From positions 186,001 to 250,000 of the forward strand of contig CAWIKP010000026.1 of the NCBI GenBank assembly GCA_963836735.1: DNA of 64,000 bases, read 5' to 3'. Each line of letters begins with the position of its first letter. The first letter of the stretch is position 1. A program made the position numbers and the translations under genes. The stretch is from JACCXG01 sp963836735. Its GTDB lineage: Bacteria; Acidobacteriota; Vicinamibacteria; Vicinamibacterales; 2-12-FULL-66-21. A model generated the notes under the pieces. That model saw only the letters and a program-made list of their open reading frames with translations, ran no database searches and had not been told where the DNA came from. Below are positions 22,207 through 32,076 of the stretch, piece by piece.

Positions 22207-24666
22207 TCACTCCTGCCGCAGCACCACCATCGGATCCACGACGCTGGCCCGGCGTGCAGGGACGAGCGCCGCAAGAGCGGCAACCGCCAGCATCACGACC
22301 GCGACGCCGCCGAGGATCCGCGGATCGGTGGGATTGACGTCGATGACCACGCTCCGCGTGAGTCGACCCATCGCCAGCGCCGCAAGTACTCCGATCAACA
22401 CGCCGCCCGCCGCGAGCCGAAGGCCCTCGGCCAGCACGAGTCGGACCACCCTGCCGGGCGCGGCGCCCAGTGCGAGCCGCACGCCGATCTCACGAAGGCG
22501 CGACGAGACCGAGTAGGACAGCATGCCGTAAACACCGAGCGCCGCGATCAGCAGCGCGGCGCCGGCAAAGCCGCCAACGAGACCGGCATTGAAGCGCGGG
22601 CGCGCCAGGGCGCCGCCGATGCGATCGTCGAGGGTCAGCACGTCGTAGATCGGCAGCGAAGGATCGACCGAAGCCACCGCGCGCCGGAGCGATGGAATCA
22701 ATGCCGCCGCGGGACCGCGGCTCTTGACCATCATCATCGTGTCGGGATAGGAGAACTGCAGATACGACGTGTAGAACTCCGGGCGGCCGGTGGCATCCGG
22801 CCAGTCCACCGCTTCATACCGGACGTCCCCGACAATCCCGACGATCTCAACGGCCTGCGCGGCCCCGGCGAACGGTCCCGTGGTGCCGCCGAACCACACG
22901 CGCTTGCCCAGCGGATTTTCGCCGGGCCAGAAGCGCCGCGCCGCACTCTCACTGATCACGGTGACGCCAGGACGGCCAGGACGATCGCTCGCGGTCAGCA
23001 CACGCCCGGCGCGGAGCGGGATCCCCAGGGTCTTGAAGTAGTCCGCTGACACGTAGTGACGGCCGACGACCGGCGCGGCCGACGGATCGTTTGGCCGATC
23101 GCTGAAAAAGAGTCCCGTGCGGGAGCAGCCGGTGAACGGCGTGCACCGGTTGACGGCCGCCGACTCGACCCCGGGCACCTGCTCCACGGCGGTGAGCAGG
23201 CGCTCGACGGTGGCGGGACCCTCTGCAACCGGGTAGCGGGATGCAGGAGGCCGGACCCAGAAGGTCACCACGTTGGTGCTGTCGAAGCCGTGGCGGAGCC
23301 GCTGCATGCCAGTAAAGCTCGCGAGCAGCAGCCCCGCCGCTGCAAGCAGCAGAACCGCGAGGGCGACTTCGGTGACGACGAGACCGCGGAAGAGACGGCG
23401 GCGTCCGCCGCCGCTCCGGTCATCTTCCTTCAGTACGTGTGTCAACCTGGCACGAGAGGTCTCCAGCGCCGGCGCGAGGCCGCACAGCACGCTCGTGGCG
23501 CCCGTCATCGCAAGAGCGAAGAGCAGCGCACGGGCATCGAGCGCCGGGGCGGCAAATGGTGACATCGCGATGCGGCCGGTCCACAGAACCGCGGGCGCGT
23601 AACGGGAAAAGGCCGCCACGCCCCAGACCGCCAGCACCACGCCACACACGCCCGCGACCGAAGCCAGGATCAGGCTTTCGAGCAGCAGCTGCCGGATGAT
23701 GCGTGCACGGCCCGAACCGATCGCGAGGCGGATCGCCAGCTCCCGTGCGCGCATCCGTCCGCGCGCAAGCAGGAGCCCCGCGACGTTCGCGCAGGTGATG
23801 AGCAGCACACACCCGGCAGCCGCGAGGAGGAGCAGCAGCGACCGCCGCATCGTTGGCTCGATCCGGGCGCGTCCGGCAGGCTCGGCAACCGCACCCCATC
23901 GCGTGTCCGGCTCGGCGTCCGGAAGTTCGAAGGTGGCGCTCGCCGAGGCGAGCTCGGCATTCGCGCGGTCCAGCGTCACGCCGTCCTTGAGGCGGGCGAC
24001 GACCGCAATGAACAGCTGCGGCGTAGTCAGGTACTCGGCATAGGTCAGTTGCGGCGCCATCGTCCGGGGTATCCACATCTCGGACTTGTCGCTGAGCCCC
24101 GCAAATCCCGCGGGCATGATCCCCACGACGGTCAACGGACTGCCGTTGATTCGCACGGTGCCGCCAATCAGCGATGGATCGGAGCCGTAGCGGCGCCGCC
24201 ACAGACCATCGCTGAGAATCGCGACCGGCGCATCGCCCGGGGCGCCATCTTCGGCGGCCGTGAACGTCCGCCCCATCGCCGGGGTCACCCGAAGGATCCC
24301 GAAGTACTCCGGCGAGACGATCTCGGCGTCGATCTGCTCGGGATCGCCGTCGCCGCCGCTCAGGCTGACGAGCGAGGGTGTGAAGGACGCAATCGCTTCG
24401 TAAGAGGTCACCGATTCGGTCAGGGTGCGGATTAAGGGGCGCGACCATCGCGAACGCACGAACCCTTCGCGCGGCGAGGTCCTCGTGGTGAAGATCAAGA
24501 CGAGGCGATCGGGATCGGCGAACGGCAGCGGCCGCAGCAGCGCCGCGTAGGCAGCGCTGAACATGGTCGTGGTCGCACCGATGCCGAGAGCAAGCGTGAG
24601 GATGGCGAGCGCGGCGACGCCACGCATCCGCATCAGGGAACGCAGGCTGTAGCGCAGATCGTTCAT
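22207..24666 (-). CDS. Large MacB/FtsX-type permease (acidobacterial orphan permease)
   Basis: Intact, 819 residues. The start MNDLRYSLRSLMRMRG leads into a first membrane helix (LAILTLALGIGATTTMFS), then an extracytoplasmic MacB-like domain (LVSLSGGDGDPEQIDAEIVSPEYF). Next come an FtsX domain with three helices, a second periplasmic domain and a final FtsX domain ending VVMLAVAALAALVPARRAS. This duplicated layout matches the ADOP family, expanded in Acidobacteriota and normally lacking a linked ATPase, as here. Likely roles are macrolide or peptide export or mechanotransmission. It stands alone on the minus strand. Confidence 0.9.
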   Translation of the reverse strand: MNDLRYSLRSLMRMRGVAALAILTLALGIGATTTMFSAAYAALLRPLPFADPDRLVLIFTTRTSPREGFVRSRWSRPLIRTLTESVTSYEAIASFTPSLVSLSGGDGDPEQIDAEIVSPEYFGILRVTPAMGRTFTAAEDGAPGDAPVAILSDGLWRRRYGSDPSLIGGTVRINGSPLTVVGIMPAGFAGLSDKSEMWIPRTMAPQLTYAEYLTTPQLFIAVVARLKDGVTLDRANAELASASATFELPDAEPDTRWGAVAEPAGRARIEPTMRRSLLLLLAAAGCVLLITCANVAGLLLARGRMRARELAIRLAIGSGRARIIRQLLLESLILASVAGVCGVVLAVWGVAAFSRYAPAVLWTGRIAMSPFAAPALDARALLFALAMTGATSVLCGLAPALETSRARLTHVLKEDDRSGGGRRRLFRGLVVTEVALAVLLLAAAGLLLASFTGMQRLRHGFDSTNVVTFWVRPPASRYPVAEGPATVERLLTAVEQVPGVESAAVNRCTPFTGCSRTGLFFSDRPNDPSAAPVVGRHYVSADYFKTLGIPLRAGRVLTASDRPGRPGVTVISESAARRFWPGENPLGKRVWFGGTTGPFAGAAQAVEIVGIVGDVRYEAVDWPDATGRPEFYTSYLQFSYPDTMMMVKSRGPAAALIPSLRRAVASVDPSLPIYDVLTLDDRIGGALARPRFNAGLVGGFAGAALLIAALGVYGMLSYSVSSRLREIGVRLALGAAPGRVVRLVLAEGLRLAAGGVLIGVLAALAMGRLTRSVVIDVNPTDPRILGGVAVVMLAVAALAALVPARRASVVDPMVVLRQE

Positions 24667-24713
24667 CGATGGCAGAGGACGGGACTGGTGGCGGGGATGT
24701 TAACAGGAGGGCG

Positions 24714-24731
24714 TCGGGTCTGAAGACCCGA
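24714..24731. repeat. Stem-loop TCGGGTC-TGAA-GACCCGA
   Basis: A seven-pair perfect stem with a TGAA loop, about 48 bases upstream of the permease start and 135 bases before the LuxR gene. No T-run follows. It may be a REP-like unit or a regulatory hairpin. Confidence 0.5.
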
Positions 24732-24865
24732 TCCTGCAAAGCGGGCCAGACTCCGGTTTTCCCTGAACAAGCGAGTATCGGCCTGATTACCCAGCTGATG
24801 TAGGGCAAGGTCCGACTCATCATCCCTCGGCGCGAGTATAGTAGGCACAGATCCCCCCAACCCAG

Positions 24866-25396
24866 ATGGTCGGCCATCAACTGCCTCGCGCGTTGCTAGA
24901 CGCCGTCATTGACGACCTCTCGCTCTCCATCGTTGTCCTGGACGATCGCCGGATTCTCTATCGCAACACCTCGGCGCGGGTGCTCGCGGAAAAGCTTCAA
25001 CGCGAGCATCGGACCGATCTGCTGGTGCTGCTGCGTGATCAGGCAGATGCGGCTGCCGGTCACCTCCAGGCCTCCGGGCGCGCTGTCAGCCTGGTGACGA
25101 GCGGCAACGGCGAGCCCTTCTATATCCACCTGCGCGAGATGGTCGTGGACGGCGTGGGACGCACGCTGGTCGCGTGCATTCGAGAGCTGGCGCCGGAACG
25201 CGACGCCGTCAAACGCTGTTACGGCCTGTCGGACCGGGAGGCGCAGGTCGTCGACCTCGTGCTCCGCGGCTACGGCAACCGCGACATCGCGACCGCGCTC
25301 GACATCGCCCCCACCACGGCGAAGAAGCATCTGAGCCGGATCTTCAACAAGGTGGGGGTCGACTCGCGCGCGCAGCTCATTTCCAGGTTGGCCTGA
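24866..25396 (+). CDS. PAS-like / LuxR-type transcriptional regulator
   Basis: Intact, 176 residues. Residues about 10-110 read like a PAS fold (LSLSIVVLDDRRILYRN onward). The C-terminus from about 116 is a LuxR helix-turn-helix with LSDREAQVVDLVLRGYGNRDIA and TTAKKHLSRIFNKVGV. There is no receiver Asp, so the signal is likely sensed directly by the PAS part. Several inverted repeats lie in the 142 bases between this gene and the PP2C gene; they are candidate binding sites for it or for another regulator. Confidence 0.88.
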   Translation: MVGHQLPRALLDAVIDDLSLSIVVLDDRRILYRNTSARVLAEKLQREHRTDLLVLLRDQADAAAGHLQASGRAVSLVTSGNGEPFYIHLREMVVDGVGRTLVACIRELAPERDAVKRCYGLSDREAQVVDLVLRGYGNRDIATALDIAPTTAKKHLSRIFNKVGVDSRAQLISRLA

Positions 25397-25415
25397 CACC
25401 CTAAATTACTGCTGC

Positions 25416-25440
25416 TTTCGGGGTTATCTCTACCCCGAAA
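25416..25440. terminator. Stem-loop after the LuxR gene
   Basis: TTTCGGGG (25416-25423) and CCCCGAAA (25433-25440) form a perfect eight-pair stem around a nine-base loop, 20 bases after the stop. There is no long T-run, so it is a weak terminator or an operator. Confidence 0.5.
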
Positions 25441-25482
25441 CTGTTCGGCAGCCCTGCCAGTACTACCAAAGTAGCATTGCTG

Positions 25483-25499
25483 GTGACCTAAAAGGTCAC
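25483..25499. promoter_or_regulatory. Palindrome GTGACC-TAAAA-GGTCAC upstream of PP2C gene
   Basis: A perfect six-base inverted repeat with a five-base AT spacer, 39 bases before the PP2C start. A smaller one (CTAC-CAAA-GTAG) is at 25463-25474. The position suits an operator for the signalling cluster that follows. Confidence 0.45.
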
Positions 25500-25538
25500 T
25501 ACGATGTCCGACCCATCCCTATTTAGGAGAGGCCAGCG

Positions 25539-26306
25539 TTGCCGACGTTGCGTGCCGGAGGATGCTCCGATCGAGGTCCGGTCCGGCGCACGAATGAAGA
25601 TGCGTTGTTCAAGGACGAGGCGCTCGGACTGTTGATCGTCGCCGACGGGATGGGAGGGCACGCTGCTGGTGAGGTTGCGTCCCGGCTCGCCATCGAGGCC
25701 GTGACGAGCTTCATTCGACGGACCAGCGAGGACCAGGAGCACTCCTGGCCCTACGGCATCGATTCGGGTCTGTCGTTCAACGCGAACCGGCTTCGGACCG
25801 CCGTGCACCTCGCCAATCGGCGAGTGTTCCGCGAAGCCGAGAACCACGACGACTACACCGGCATGGGCACGACGATCGTGGCGGCGCTCGTTGCCAACGG
25901 CACGATGTCGATCGCGCACGTCGGCGACAGCCGGATGTATCTGGCCGCCAATGGCCAGCTGGTGCAGTTGACCCGTGATGACTCGTGGGCGGCGACCGTC
26001 CTCGGCAAGAGCCCGCTCAACGGCGCGGCACCGACCGAGCAGCATCCGATGCGCCACGTGCTCACGAACGTGCTCGGGGCACGCGACAACACCGAGATTC
26101 ACATGCAGGAACGGAAGATCGGGCCGAGCGAGATTCTCCTGCTCTGCACCGACGGATTGCACGGATCGCTGGACGATTCCGCGATCCGGGAAGTGCTCTC
26201 GAAGCAGTCGTCGATGGAACGGACGGCGGAGGCGCTGGTGCGTGCGGCATTGGACCGGGGCTGCCGGGACAACGTCACCGCGCTGGTCGCGACTTGCGAG
26301 GAGTGA
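25539..26306 (+). CDS. PP2C-type Ser/Thr protein phosphatase
   Basis: Intact, 255 residues, cytoplasmic. The metal-binding and catalytic motifs are in order: SDRGPVRRTNEDA, DGMGGHAAGE (Asp36), GMGTTIVAAL, HVGDSRMYL, LLCTDGL and DNVTALVA. The start is TTG at 25539, chosen because AGGAGA is 8 bases upstream and no in-frame ATG gives a sensible N-terminus. The next gene, a Ser/Thr kinase, begins at or just after the stop, so phosphatase and kinase form an opposing pair. Such pairs control T6SS and cell-wall functions in other bacteria. Confidence 0.92.
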   Translation: MPTLRAGGCSDRGPVRRTNEDALFKDEALGLLIVADGMGGHAAGEVASRLAIEAVTSFIRRTSEDQEHSWPYGIDSGLSFNANRLRTAVHLANRRVFREAENHDDYTGMGTTIVAALVANGTMSIAHVGDSRMYLAANGQLVQLTRDDSWAATVLGKSPLNGAAPTEQHPMRHVLTNVLGARDNTEIHMQERKIGPSEILLLCTDGLHGSLDDSAIREVLSKQSSMERTAEALVRAALDRGCRDNVTALVATCEE

Positions 26307-26314
26307 CCGGACTC

Positions 26315-28855
26315 GTGGCCGAAAACCAGCGTGCGGGCCGCCCGGAGCGGATTGGCCGCTACAAGGTCGTCGACCGGATTGGCCGCGGCGCGATGGGAGT
26401 CGTGTACTCAGCGCACGACGAGCTGATGGGACGGGAGGTGGCCGTCAAGGTCATGATGACCGACCTCGAGGGGGAGCCGGACATCCGCGCCCGGTTCATG
26501 CGCGAGGCTCAGGTCTCCGCCAAGCTCGCCCACCGGAACATCGTCACGATCTTCGATATCGGAGAGGACAACGGGCGTCTCTTCATCGTGATGGAGCTGC
26601 TGAAGGGCGACACGCTGGACCGGGCGCTCAAGCAGCGCTCCTTCTCGATCGAGGAGAAGGTCGATCTCACGCTGGAGGTCTGCGAGGGACTGGCGGTTGC
26701 GAGCGCGGCCGGCGTGTGCCACCGCGACGTGAAACCCGGCAACCTGTTCGTTCAGGCGGACGGTGGACTGAAGATTCTCGACTTCGGCATCGCCAGGCTC
26801 GCGAGCTCGAGCATGACGGCCAGCGGTTTCATCGTCGGAACCCCGGATTACATGTCGCCGGAGCAGGCGCGCGGCGTGGCGGTGGACGAACGGTCCGACA
26901 TCTTCTCGGCCGGCGCGGTGCTCTATCTGATGCTCACGGGCAGGAAACCCTTCGTTGCGCCGGACCTGCCCGCGGTCCTGCACAAGGTCGTGTCCGAAGA
27001 CCCACCGCCCATCGAAGCGAAGGACGCGCCGCCAGCCCTGGCGCGCATCGTATTCAAAGCGCTGTCGAAAGACGCTGCCGCGCGATTCCAGAGGTTTCCG
27101 GAGTTCTCGGCGGAGCTCTCGCGGTGGCGGCGCCGGTATGACGCGGAGACCCGCGCGCTGGCCGAACGAGTGGCAATCTCGTTCGAATCACTCCGGGATT
27201 TTGCCTCGGAGGAGCTGGCGGAGGGCGAAGCGCTTGGCGTCGAGCCAGAGGCCGACCTCCAGTTGCGGCTGAGCGAAATCGCCGCCGGTTATCCGCAGTT
27301 GCTGGCGAGAGGTGCCGATGCACTGCGATCCGGTGAGTGGCTCCGCCGTGACATCGAAGAGATCGACCGGCGCATCGTCCCGATCGTTGCGGCATGGGAG
27401 CAGCGGATCGCCGACCTCCGCGGCGCAGGAGCAGATCTGGCGGCCGGGAAGAGCAGTCTGGAGAACGGCGATGCCCGGGAGGCGCTGGACAGGTTTGAGA
27501 GCGTGCTCCGCAGGGTACCGTCCGCGGCAGTCCAGCAACTCATCGACAGGGCCAGAGGTGTGGCGGCGGATCAGCAGGCGCGCGACGACCGGGTCCGGAG
27601 CCTGCTCGCCGAAGCCGCCGACGCCAGGGCGCATGGCCGTCTGGACGCGGCGCTGGCGCTGGCGAACCAGGCTCTCCTGATTCATCCCGACCACGGCGAG
27701 GCGCGGCAGTTTTCGGGGCGTCTTCGTCAGGAGCTCGCGGCCGCCGAAGCGGAGAAAGCACGCAACTGCGAGCGCTTCCTGGAACGCGCGCGCAGTGCCT
27801 TGCAGCTCGAGAACCTGGACGAGGCCGAGCGCCAGATGCAGCTCGCGGTGCAGACCGGGTCGTCGAACCCCGAGCTCGCAATCGTGCGCACCGCGCTCGT
27901 CGAAGCACGGACGGCACGCGAGAAGGCCGACGCGCTGGCCGAGGAAATCGGTTCGCAGCTGGCGCTTGCGCGCAACGAATTCCAGATTGGCGAACGCACG
28001 CTGGCCATCAAGCGGCTCGAGATGCTGGCGCTGCGCCATCCATCCAGCACCGCACTGCGCGTGGAGCTCGAGCGGCTCCGGACAGAGCACGAGAAGCTGG
28101 GCGCGGCCGAGCAGACGCAGAGTGACGCCGACAGGCTGGCCACCGAAGCGGCGGCGGCGCTCGAAAAAGGAGACGCGCAGACCGCGACCCGCCTCGCGGA
28201 AGAGGCGCTGGCACGGATGCCGAGCCACGAGGGCGCACTGCGGACATCCGCGGTCGCACATGCGCGTCTGCGCGAGGAGGCAGAGCGCAGCGCACGGCAG
28301 CACCGCGCCGCGGAGTTGATTGAGAGCGCGAAGTCGCTGCTCGCCCGCGGCAAGTTCGATCGCGCGATCAAGGAAGCGCGGCGCGCGGCGGAGCTCGATC
28401 CGCTGGGCGATGCGCACGCGGTGATTTCGGAGGCGCTGCGGCGCCAGGCGAGCGACGCGGCCAGGGAGGCGTCCGAGCAGGAAGCCTCGCGCCGCGCGAC
28501 CGAGGCGCGCAGGCTCCTCGAACAAGCAGCCACCGCATTACGCGACAAGGACTTCCCTCGTGCCCGCGGGCTCGCCGAGCGGGCGCTGGCGCTCGAGCCG
28601 GACAACAAAGCACCCAAGGAGCTGATTGCGAAAATCGCAACCGCCGCGGCGCTGTCGGTGACGCCGCCCGACGACGACACCGTCGATCTGGCCGCCGGCC
28701 AGGCCGACCCGGATGCGACGGCGGTTTTCAAGCCGGTCGCTGACGGCTGGGTCGCCCGCACGGTCTCGCGGGTGCGGCTCCTGTTTCAGTCCCGTCCCGC
28801 GAAGACCGTGAACCAGGCCGCCGCGGGCCGTGACACCAACCGGAAGGAGGCGTGA
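26315..28855 (+). CDS. Ser/Thr protein kinase with long helical TPR-like tail
   Basis: Intact, about 846 residues. Kinase domain at residues 16-285: GRGAMGVVY, Lys45, catalytic HRDVKPGN (Asp138) and DFG Asp156 are all present. The remaining 560 residues are almost entirely helical, rich in Ala, Glu and Arg, with repeats such as ARAHGRLDAALALANQALLIHPDHGEA and ARGLAERALALEPDNKAPKE that look like TPR units. No transmembrane helix is obvious, so it is probably cytosolic or peripheral. Start options are GTG at 26303, overlapping the phosphatase stop, or GTG at 26315 with GAGGAG before it; I use the latter. An FHA protein follows immediately. Confidence 0.9.
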   Translation: MAENQRAGRPERIGRYKVVDRIGRGAMGVVYSAHDELMGREVAVKVMMTDLEGEPDIRARFMREAQVSAKLAHRNIVTIFDIGEDNGRLFIVMELLKGDTLDRALKQRSFSIEEKVDLTLEVCEGLAVASAAGVCHRDVKPGNLFVQADGGLKILDFGIARLASSSMTASGFIVGTPDYMSPEQARGVAVDERSDIFSAGAVLYLMLTGRKPFVAPDLPAVLHKVVSEDPPPIEAKDAPPALARIVFKALSKDAAARFQRFPEFSAELSRWRRRYDAETRALAERVAISFESLRDFASEELAEGEALGVEPEADLQLRLSEIAAGYPQLLARGADALRSGEWLRRDIEEIDRRIVPIVAAWEQRIADLRGAGADLAAGKSSLENGDAREALDRFESVLRRVPSAAVQQLIDRARGVAADQQARDDRVRSLLAEAADARAHGRLDAALALANQALLIHPDHGEARQFSGRLRQELAAAEAEKARNCERFLERARSALQLENLDEAERQMQLAVQTGSSNPELAIVRTALVEARTAREKADALAEEIGSQLALARNEFQIGERTLAIKRLEMLALRHPSSTALRVELERLRTEHEKLGAAEQTQSDADRLATEAAAALEKGDAQTATRLAEEALARMPSHEGALRTSAVAHARLREEAERSARQHRAAELIESAKSLLARGKFDRAIKEARRAAELDPLGDAHAVISEALRRQASDAAREASEQEASRRATEARRLLEQAATALRDKDFPRARGLAERALALEPDNKAPKELIAKIATAAALSVTPPDDDTVDLAAGQADPDATAVFKPVADGWVARTVSRVRLLFQSRPAKTVNQAAAGRDTNRKEA

Positions 28856-28856
28856 G

Positions 28857-30351
28857 GTGGCAACCCTCCGCGTATACCGCGGCGACCAGTTCGTGGCGCC
28901 GTTCGAACTTGGCGAAGGACGCACACGGATCGGTCGCGGGACGGATAACCACCTCGTCCTCGAGGATCACGACAAGCAGGTCTCGCGATCGCACGCCGAG
29001 ATCTGGCACGAGCGCGGACGCTACGTCATCGCCGATCTGAACAGCCAGAACGGCGTCTGGATCGGCGAGCGGCAGATCAAGACCGAGGAGCCGCTGCCGG
29101 TCAACGTGCCGGTCACGATCGGCCCATACCGGCTGATCCTGATGCCGGAGGAAAAGCCGTCCACAGCATCGACAGACGAACTGGACGGCGCCGCCGTGAC
29201 CGGCCGGCGTGAGGCCTACGTCGAACCGACGCAGCTTCTGGAACCTGCGGCGAAGGTTCCGCCGGCATCGCAACAAAGCCACCCGCCGAAGCCCGCCCCC
29301 GCCAAGCCGAGTCAAGCGGCACAGCCCGGGCGTACCCAGAGCGGCAAATCGCCGGCGCCTGAAGCGAAGCCGCGAAGCAACACGGTCCCGATCATCGCGG
29401 CCATTGCGGCGCTGCTGGTGCTCGGCGTGGTCGGCATCATGGTGCTGAGGAACCGTAACGGGGCGCCGAAGGTTGACCAGACCCCGCCGCCTGCGGCGGG
29501 CGGCACGACCTCCTCGGTAACCACCACGAGCGTTCCGGCACCCCCGGCACCGCCGCCCGAGTTCCAGGACCACGTGTCAAAAGCCGATACCTTCATCGCT
29601 GCGGGAGACAAGACCAGCGCCGCAGCCGAGAATGCCGCCGCCCTGGCCCTGGTGGCCGACGATGCCGGGGCACTCGCGCAACGGGATCGCATTCAGCAGA
29701 TGCCGGATCCGCCGCCGACCGGGCAGCCAGGGGTGCCGGGGCCAAACAAGCCTCCGGTCCCGACGGGCCCCGAAACCCTCAGGGTCCTTGCCAAACCGGG
29801 TGAGTCCGAGAAAGAGCGGGCCGGTCGCGAGAAGACCGCGAAAACGCAGCTCGATGACGGCAAGAGGGCACTGAACGAACGGCAGTACGACGCCGCCATA
29901 ACGGCTTTGAACCTGGCGATACAAACGAGTAACCGCCCGGATTTCGGCAACGTCCCGGGCGAAGCCGCCGGGTTGCTGAAACAGGCGCGCACGTCGAAGA
30001 ATCAGGCTGAAGCCAACGCGAAGCGTGCCGAAGCGGTAACTGCCCTCGAAGAGGCCCGATCACTGGTCGGTTCAGACCCCGTGGCGTGCAAACACGAGAC
30101 TGCAGCGGGCGCGGAGTCTCGACCCTGAGCTCGACGGTCTCAACGAGACCTCCAATCTGATTGCTGCGCAGGCGCGGAGCCAGGGAGAGGCAGCCGTGAG
30201 GTCGGCCAAGAACCTCGACCGGGCATCCCGCACCGAACCGGCGATCAAAGAGTACGAGCGCGCAGTGCGGCTCCTCGAGCTCGTGCCGGGAGATCAACCG
30301 GATCTGGCATTTGCCCGGCAGCGGATTGCGGCGCTGAAGAGCGGAAAGTAG
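28857..30351 (+). CDS. FHA-domain membrane protein, one frameshift
   Basis: About 498 residues. The N-terminal FHA domain (residues about 5-95) has the phosphothreonine-binding signatures GRGTDNHLVL, SRSHAEI and NSQNGVWIG. A Pro/Ala-rich linker precedes one transmembrane helix (PIIAAIAALLVLGVVGIMVL, near residue 185), then a helical C-terminal part that looks TPR-like. A frame change near 30095-30130 shifts to a frame ending FARQRIAALKSGK at 30351. GTG at 28857 has GGAGG about 8 bases upstream. It directly follows the kinase and probably binds the phosphorylated kinase or its target. Confidence 0.85.
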
Positions 30352-30382
30352 CAGCGTTCACCGACACGAAGGGCTTACAGCG

Positions 30383-30985
30383 ATGCACCACACGATACGG
30401 TCGATCGCCGTCCTGGCGATCATTTGCGGACAGTCATCGATCTCGGGCGCCCAGGCCCCGAAGCCAGGCAGCAAACCCACGCCACCGGCCCAGACCGCTG
30501 CCGGAGCGGGTCGGCCGGGGCCGGCATCCGGCGATCAGCGGATGCCGGTATCCAGTGGGTTCGCCGTCGACTACCCGAAGAGGGACTGGCAGGTCCTCGT
30601 GGGCGTCGGGTCGTCGTACGTGGTCCTGTTCCACAAGACCAAAGAGGCGGCGGTCGCCATCGAGAGAACGAAAGTGCCAGTGCCCCTGGCCGTGAACGAG
30701 ATCAACGATCAGACCGCTGCTCTCGAGATTGAAGACTGGCAGAAGCGGCGGCCGCTGGCGACCGGCTTTTCGCACCAGTTCGTGGACTTCCTCGGCCAGC
30801 GAAGCATCCTGATCGATTTCACCCAGGCCGGCTCACAGGGCCCCGAGCACGTGCGCCTTTACACGCTCCCGCGCGGCACTGATTGGTACCGCGTGATCTG
30901 CACGACCACTCAGGCGACGTTCGACAAATACAAGGACACGTTTCAACGCATCGCGCTGAGCGTGACGCCAGCGGGATCGCAGTAG
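30383..30985 (+). CDS. Secreted protein with PsbP-like domain
   Basis: Intact, 200 residues. A signal peptide ends near SGAQA at residue 24, followed by a Pro-rich linker. From about residue 56 the sequence GFAVDYPKRDWQVLVG and later alternating strands resemble the PsbP/MOG1-like fold in overall pattern. This is a tentative recognition. It lies between the FHA gene and a second kinase on the same strand, with short gaps, so it is probably part of the same operon. A sensor or partner for the kinase in the periplasm is possible. Confidence 0.65.
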   Translation: MHHTIRSIAVLAIICGQSSISGAQAPKPGSKPTPPAQTAAGAGRPGPASGDQRMPVSSGFAVDYPKRDWQVLVGVGSSYVVLFHKTKEAAVAIERTKVPVPLAVNEINDQTAALEIEDWQKRRPLATGFSHQFVDFLGQRSILIDFTQAGSQGPEHVRLYTLPRGTDWYRVICTTTQATFDKYKDTFQRIALSVTPAGSQ

Positions 30986-30990
30986 CGGCC

Positions 30991-32037
30991 GTGACCGATC
31001 CGGCCAGATTCGGGCGCTACGAACTGCTCGAGAGCATCGGGCAGGGCACGCTCGGTGTGCTGTATCGCGCCCGCGATACCGTCCTCGGCCGTGAGGTCGC
31101 CGTCAAGGTGATGGCGGCGGGCTTCCTCGGCGACGCCCGCGCACACAGCCGTTTCTTCCACGAGGCCAAAGCCGCCGCGCGCCTGCAGCACGTCAACATC
31201 GTCACGGTGTTCGAGTTCGGCGAGGAGAACGACACTCCGTTCATCGTCATGGAGTTCCTGCGCGGCTTCAGCCTGGCCGAGCGGCTGCGGCAGAAAACGA
31301 CGATGCCGCTCAGGGAAAAGGTCGACATTGCGATTCAGCTCTGCGCCGGGCTCGAGGGCGCGCACAAGCAGGGGGTGGTGCACCGGGACGTGAAGCCGGC
31401 AAACGTCTGGCTGTGCCTCAATGGCGCCGTCAAGCTGCTCGATTTCGGCATCGCGACGGCGGCCTCGTCCAACGCCACGGTCGCTGACGTGTTCGCCAGT
31501 CCCGGCTATATGTCCCCCGAGCAAATCGAGGGACGCGAGGTGGACACCCGCACCGACATCTTCTCTGCCGGCGCCGTCGTCTACGAGATGCTCACCGGCC
31601 GGCACCCGTTCCAGGCCGATTCACCGACCGCGATGATGTTGAAGATCGTCAATGACGTCCCGCTGCGGATCGAGGATGCCGAGCTGCCGGCCGCGCTGAA
31701 GGCTGCGGTTGCGCGTGCCCTCGAGAAGTCGCCGGCAGCGAGGTATGCGCGTGCATCGGATTTCGGCCGAGATCTGAAGGCCGTGAAGGCAACCATCCCG
31801 AATCCGCGGGAGACGGCCACGGTCCTCATCGATCGGTCCAAACTCAATCAGCTGCTGCGGGAGCAGGCTGCTGCCCCACCGCAGATCAATCGCCCTGCCC
31901 CCGCCCCGGCGCCCCGGCCAATTCCCCGCACCCGCCCCGCCCCAGGACCGGCTCGCGAGAGATGGCCGGTGTTCGTCGTGATCGCGGTGGTGCTGGCCGC
32001 GGCCGCCATCGCGTGGTACGTGCTCAGCAGGGGATGA
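30991..32037 (+). CDS. Ser/Thr protein kinase, C-terminal membrane anchor
   Basis: Intact, 348 residues. Kinase residues: GQGTLGVLY, Lys39, HRDVKPAN (Asp133), DFG Asp151, and GYMSPEQ in the activation segment. A Pro-rich linker (about 285-315) leads to a single transmembrane helix near 325-345, leaving almost nothing outside. The GTG start at 30991 is 5 bases after the preceding stop. It is the last plus-strand gene of the PP2C-kinase-FHA-kinase cluster and meets the transglycosylase operon tail to tail. Confidence 0.9.
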   Translation: MTDPARFGRYELLESIGQGTLGVLYRARDTVLGREVAVKVMAAGFLGDARAHSRFFHEAKAAARLQHVNIVTVFEFGEENDTPFIVMEFLRGFSLAERLRQKTTMPLREKVDIAIQLCAGLEGAHKQGVVHRDVKPANVWLCLNGAVKLLDFGIATAASSNATVADVFASPGYMSPEQIEGREVDTRTDIFSAGAVVYEMLTGRHPFQADSPTAMMLKIVNDVPLRIEDAELPAALKAAVARALEKSPAARYARASDFGRDLKAVKATIPNPRETATVLIDRSKLNQLLREQAAAPPQINRPAPAPAPRPIPRTRPAPGPARERWPVFVVIAVVLAAAAIAWYVLSRG

Positions 32038-32076
32038 TCGGCGGCCGCTGAGTCAGGGCAAACACGCGCCTGGCGA

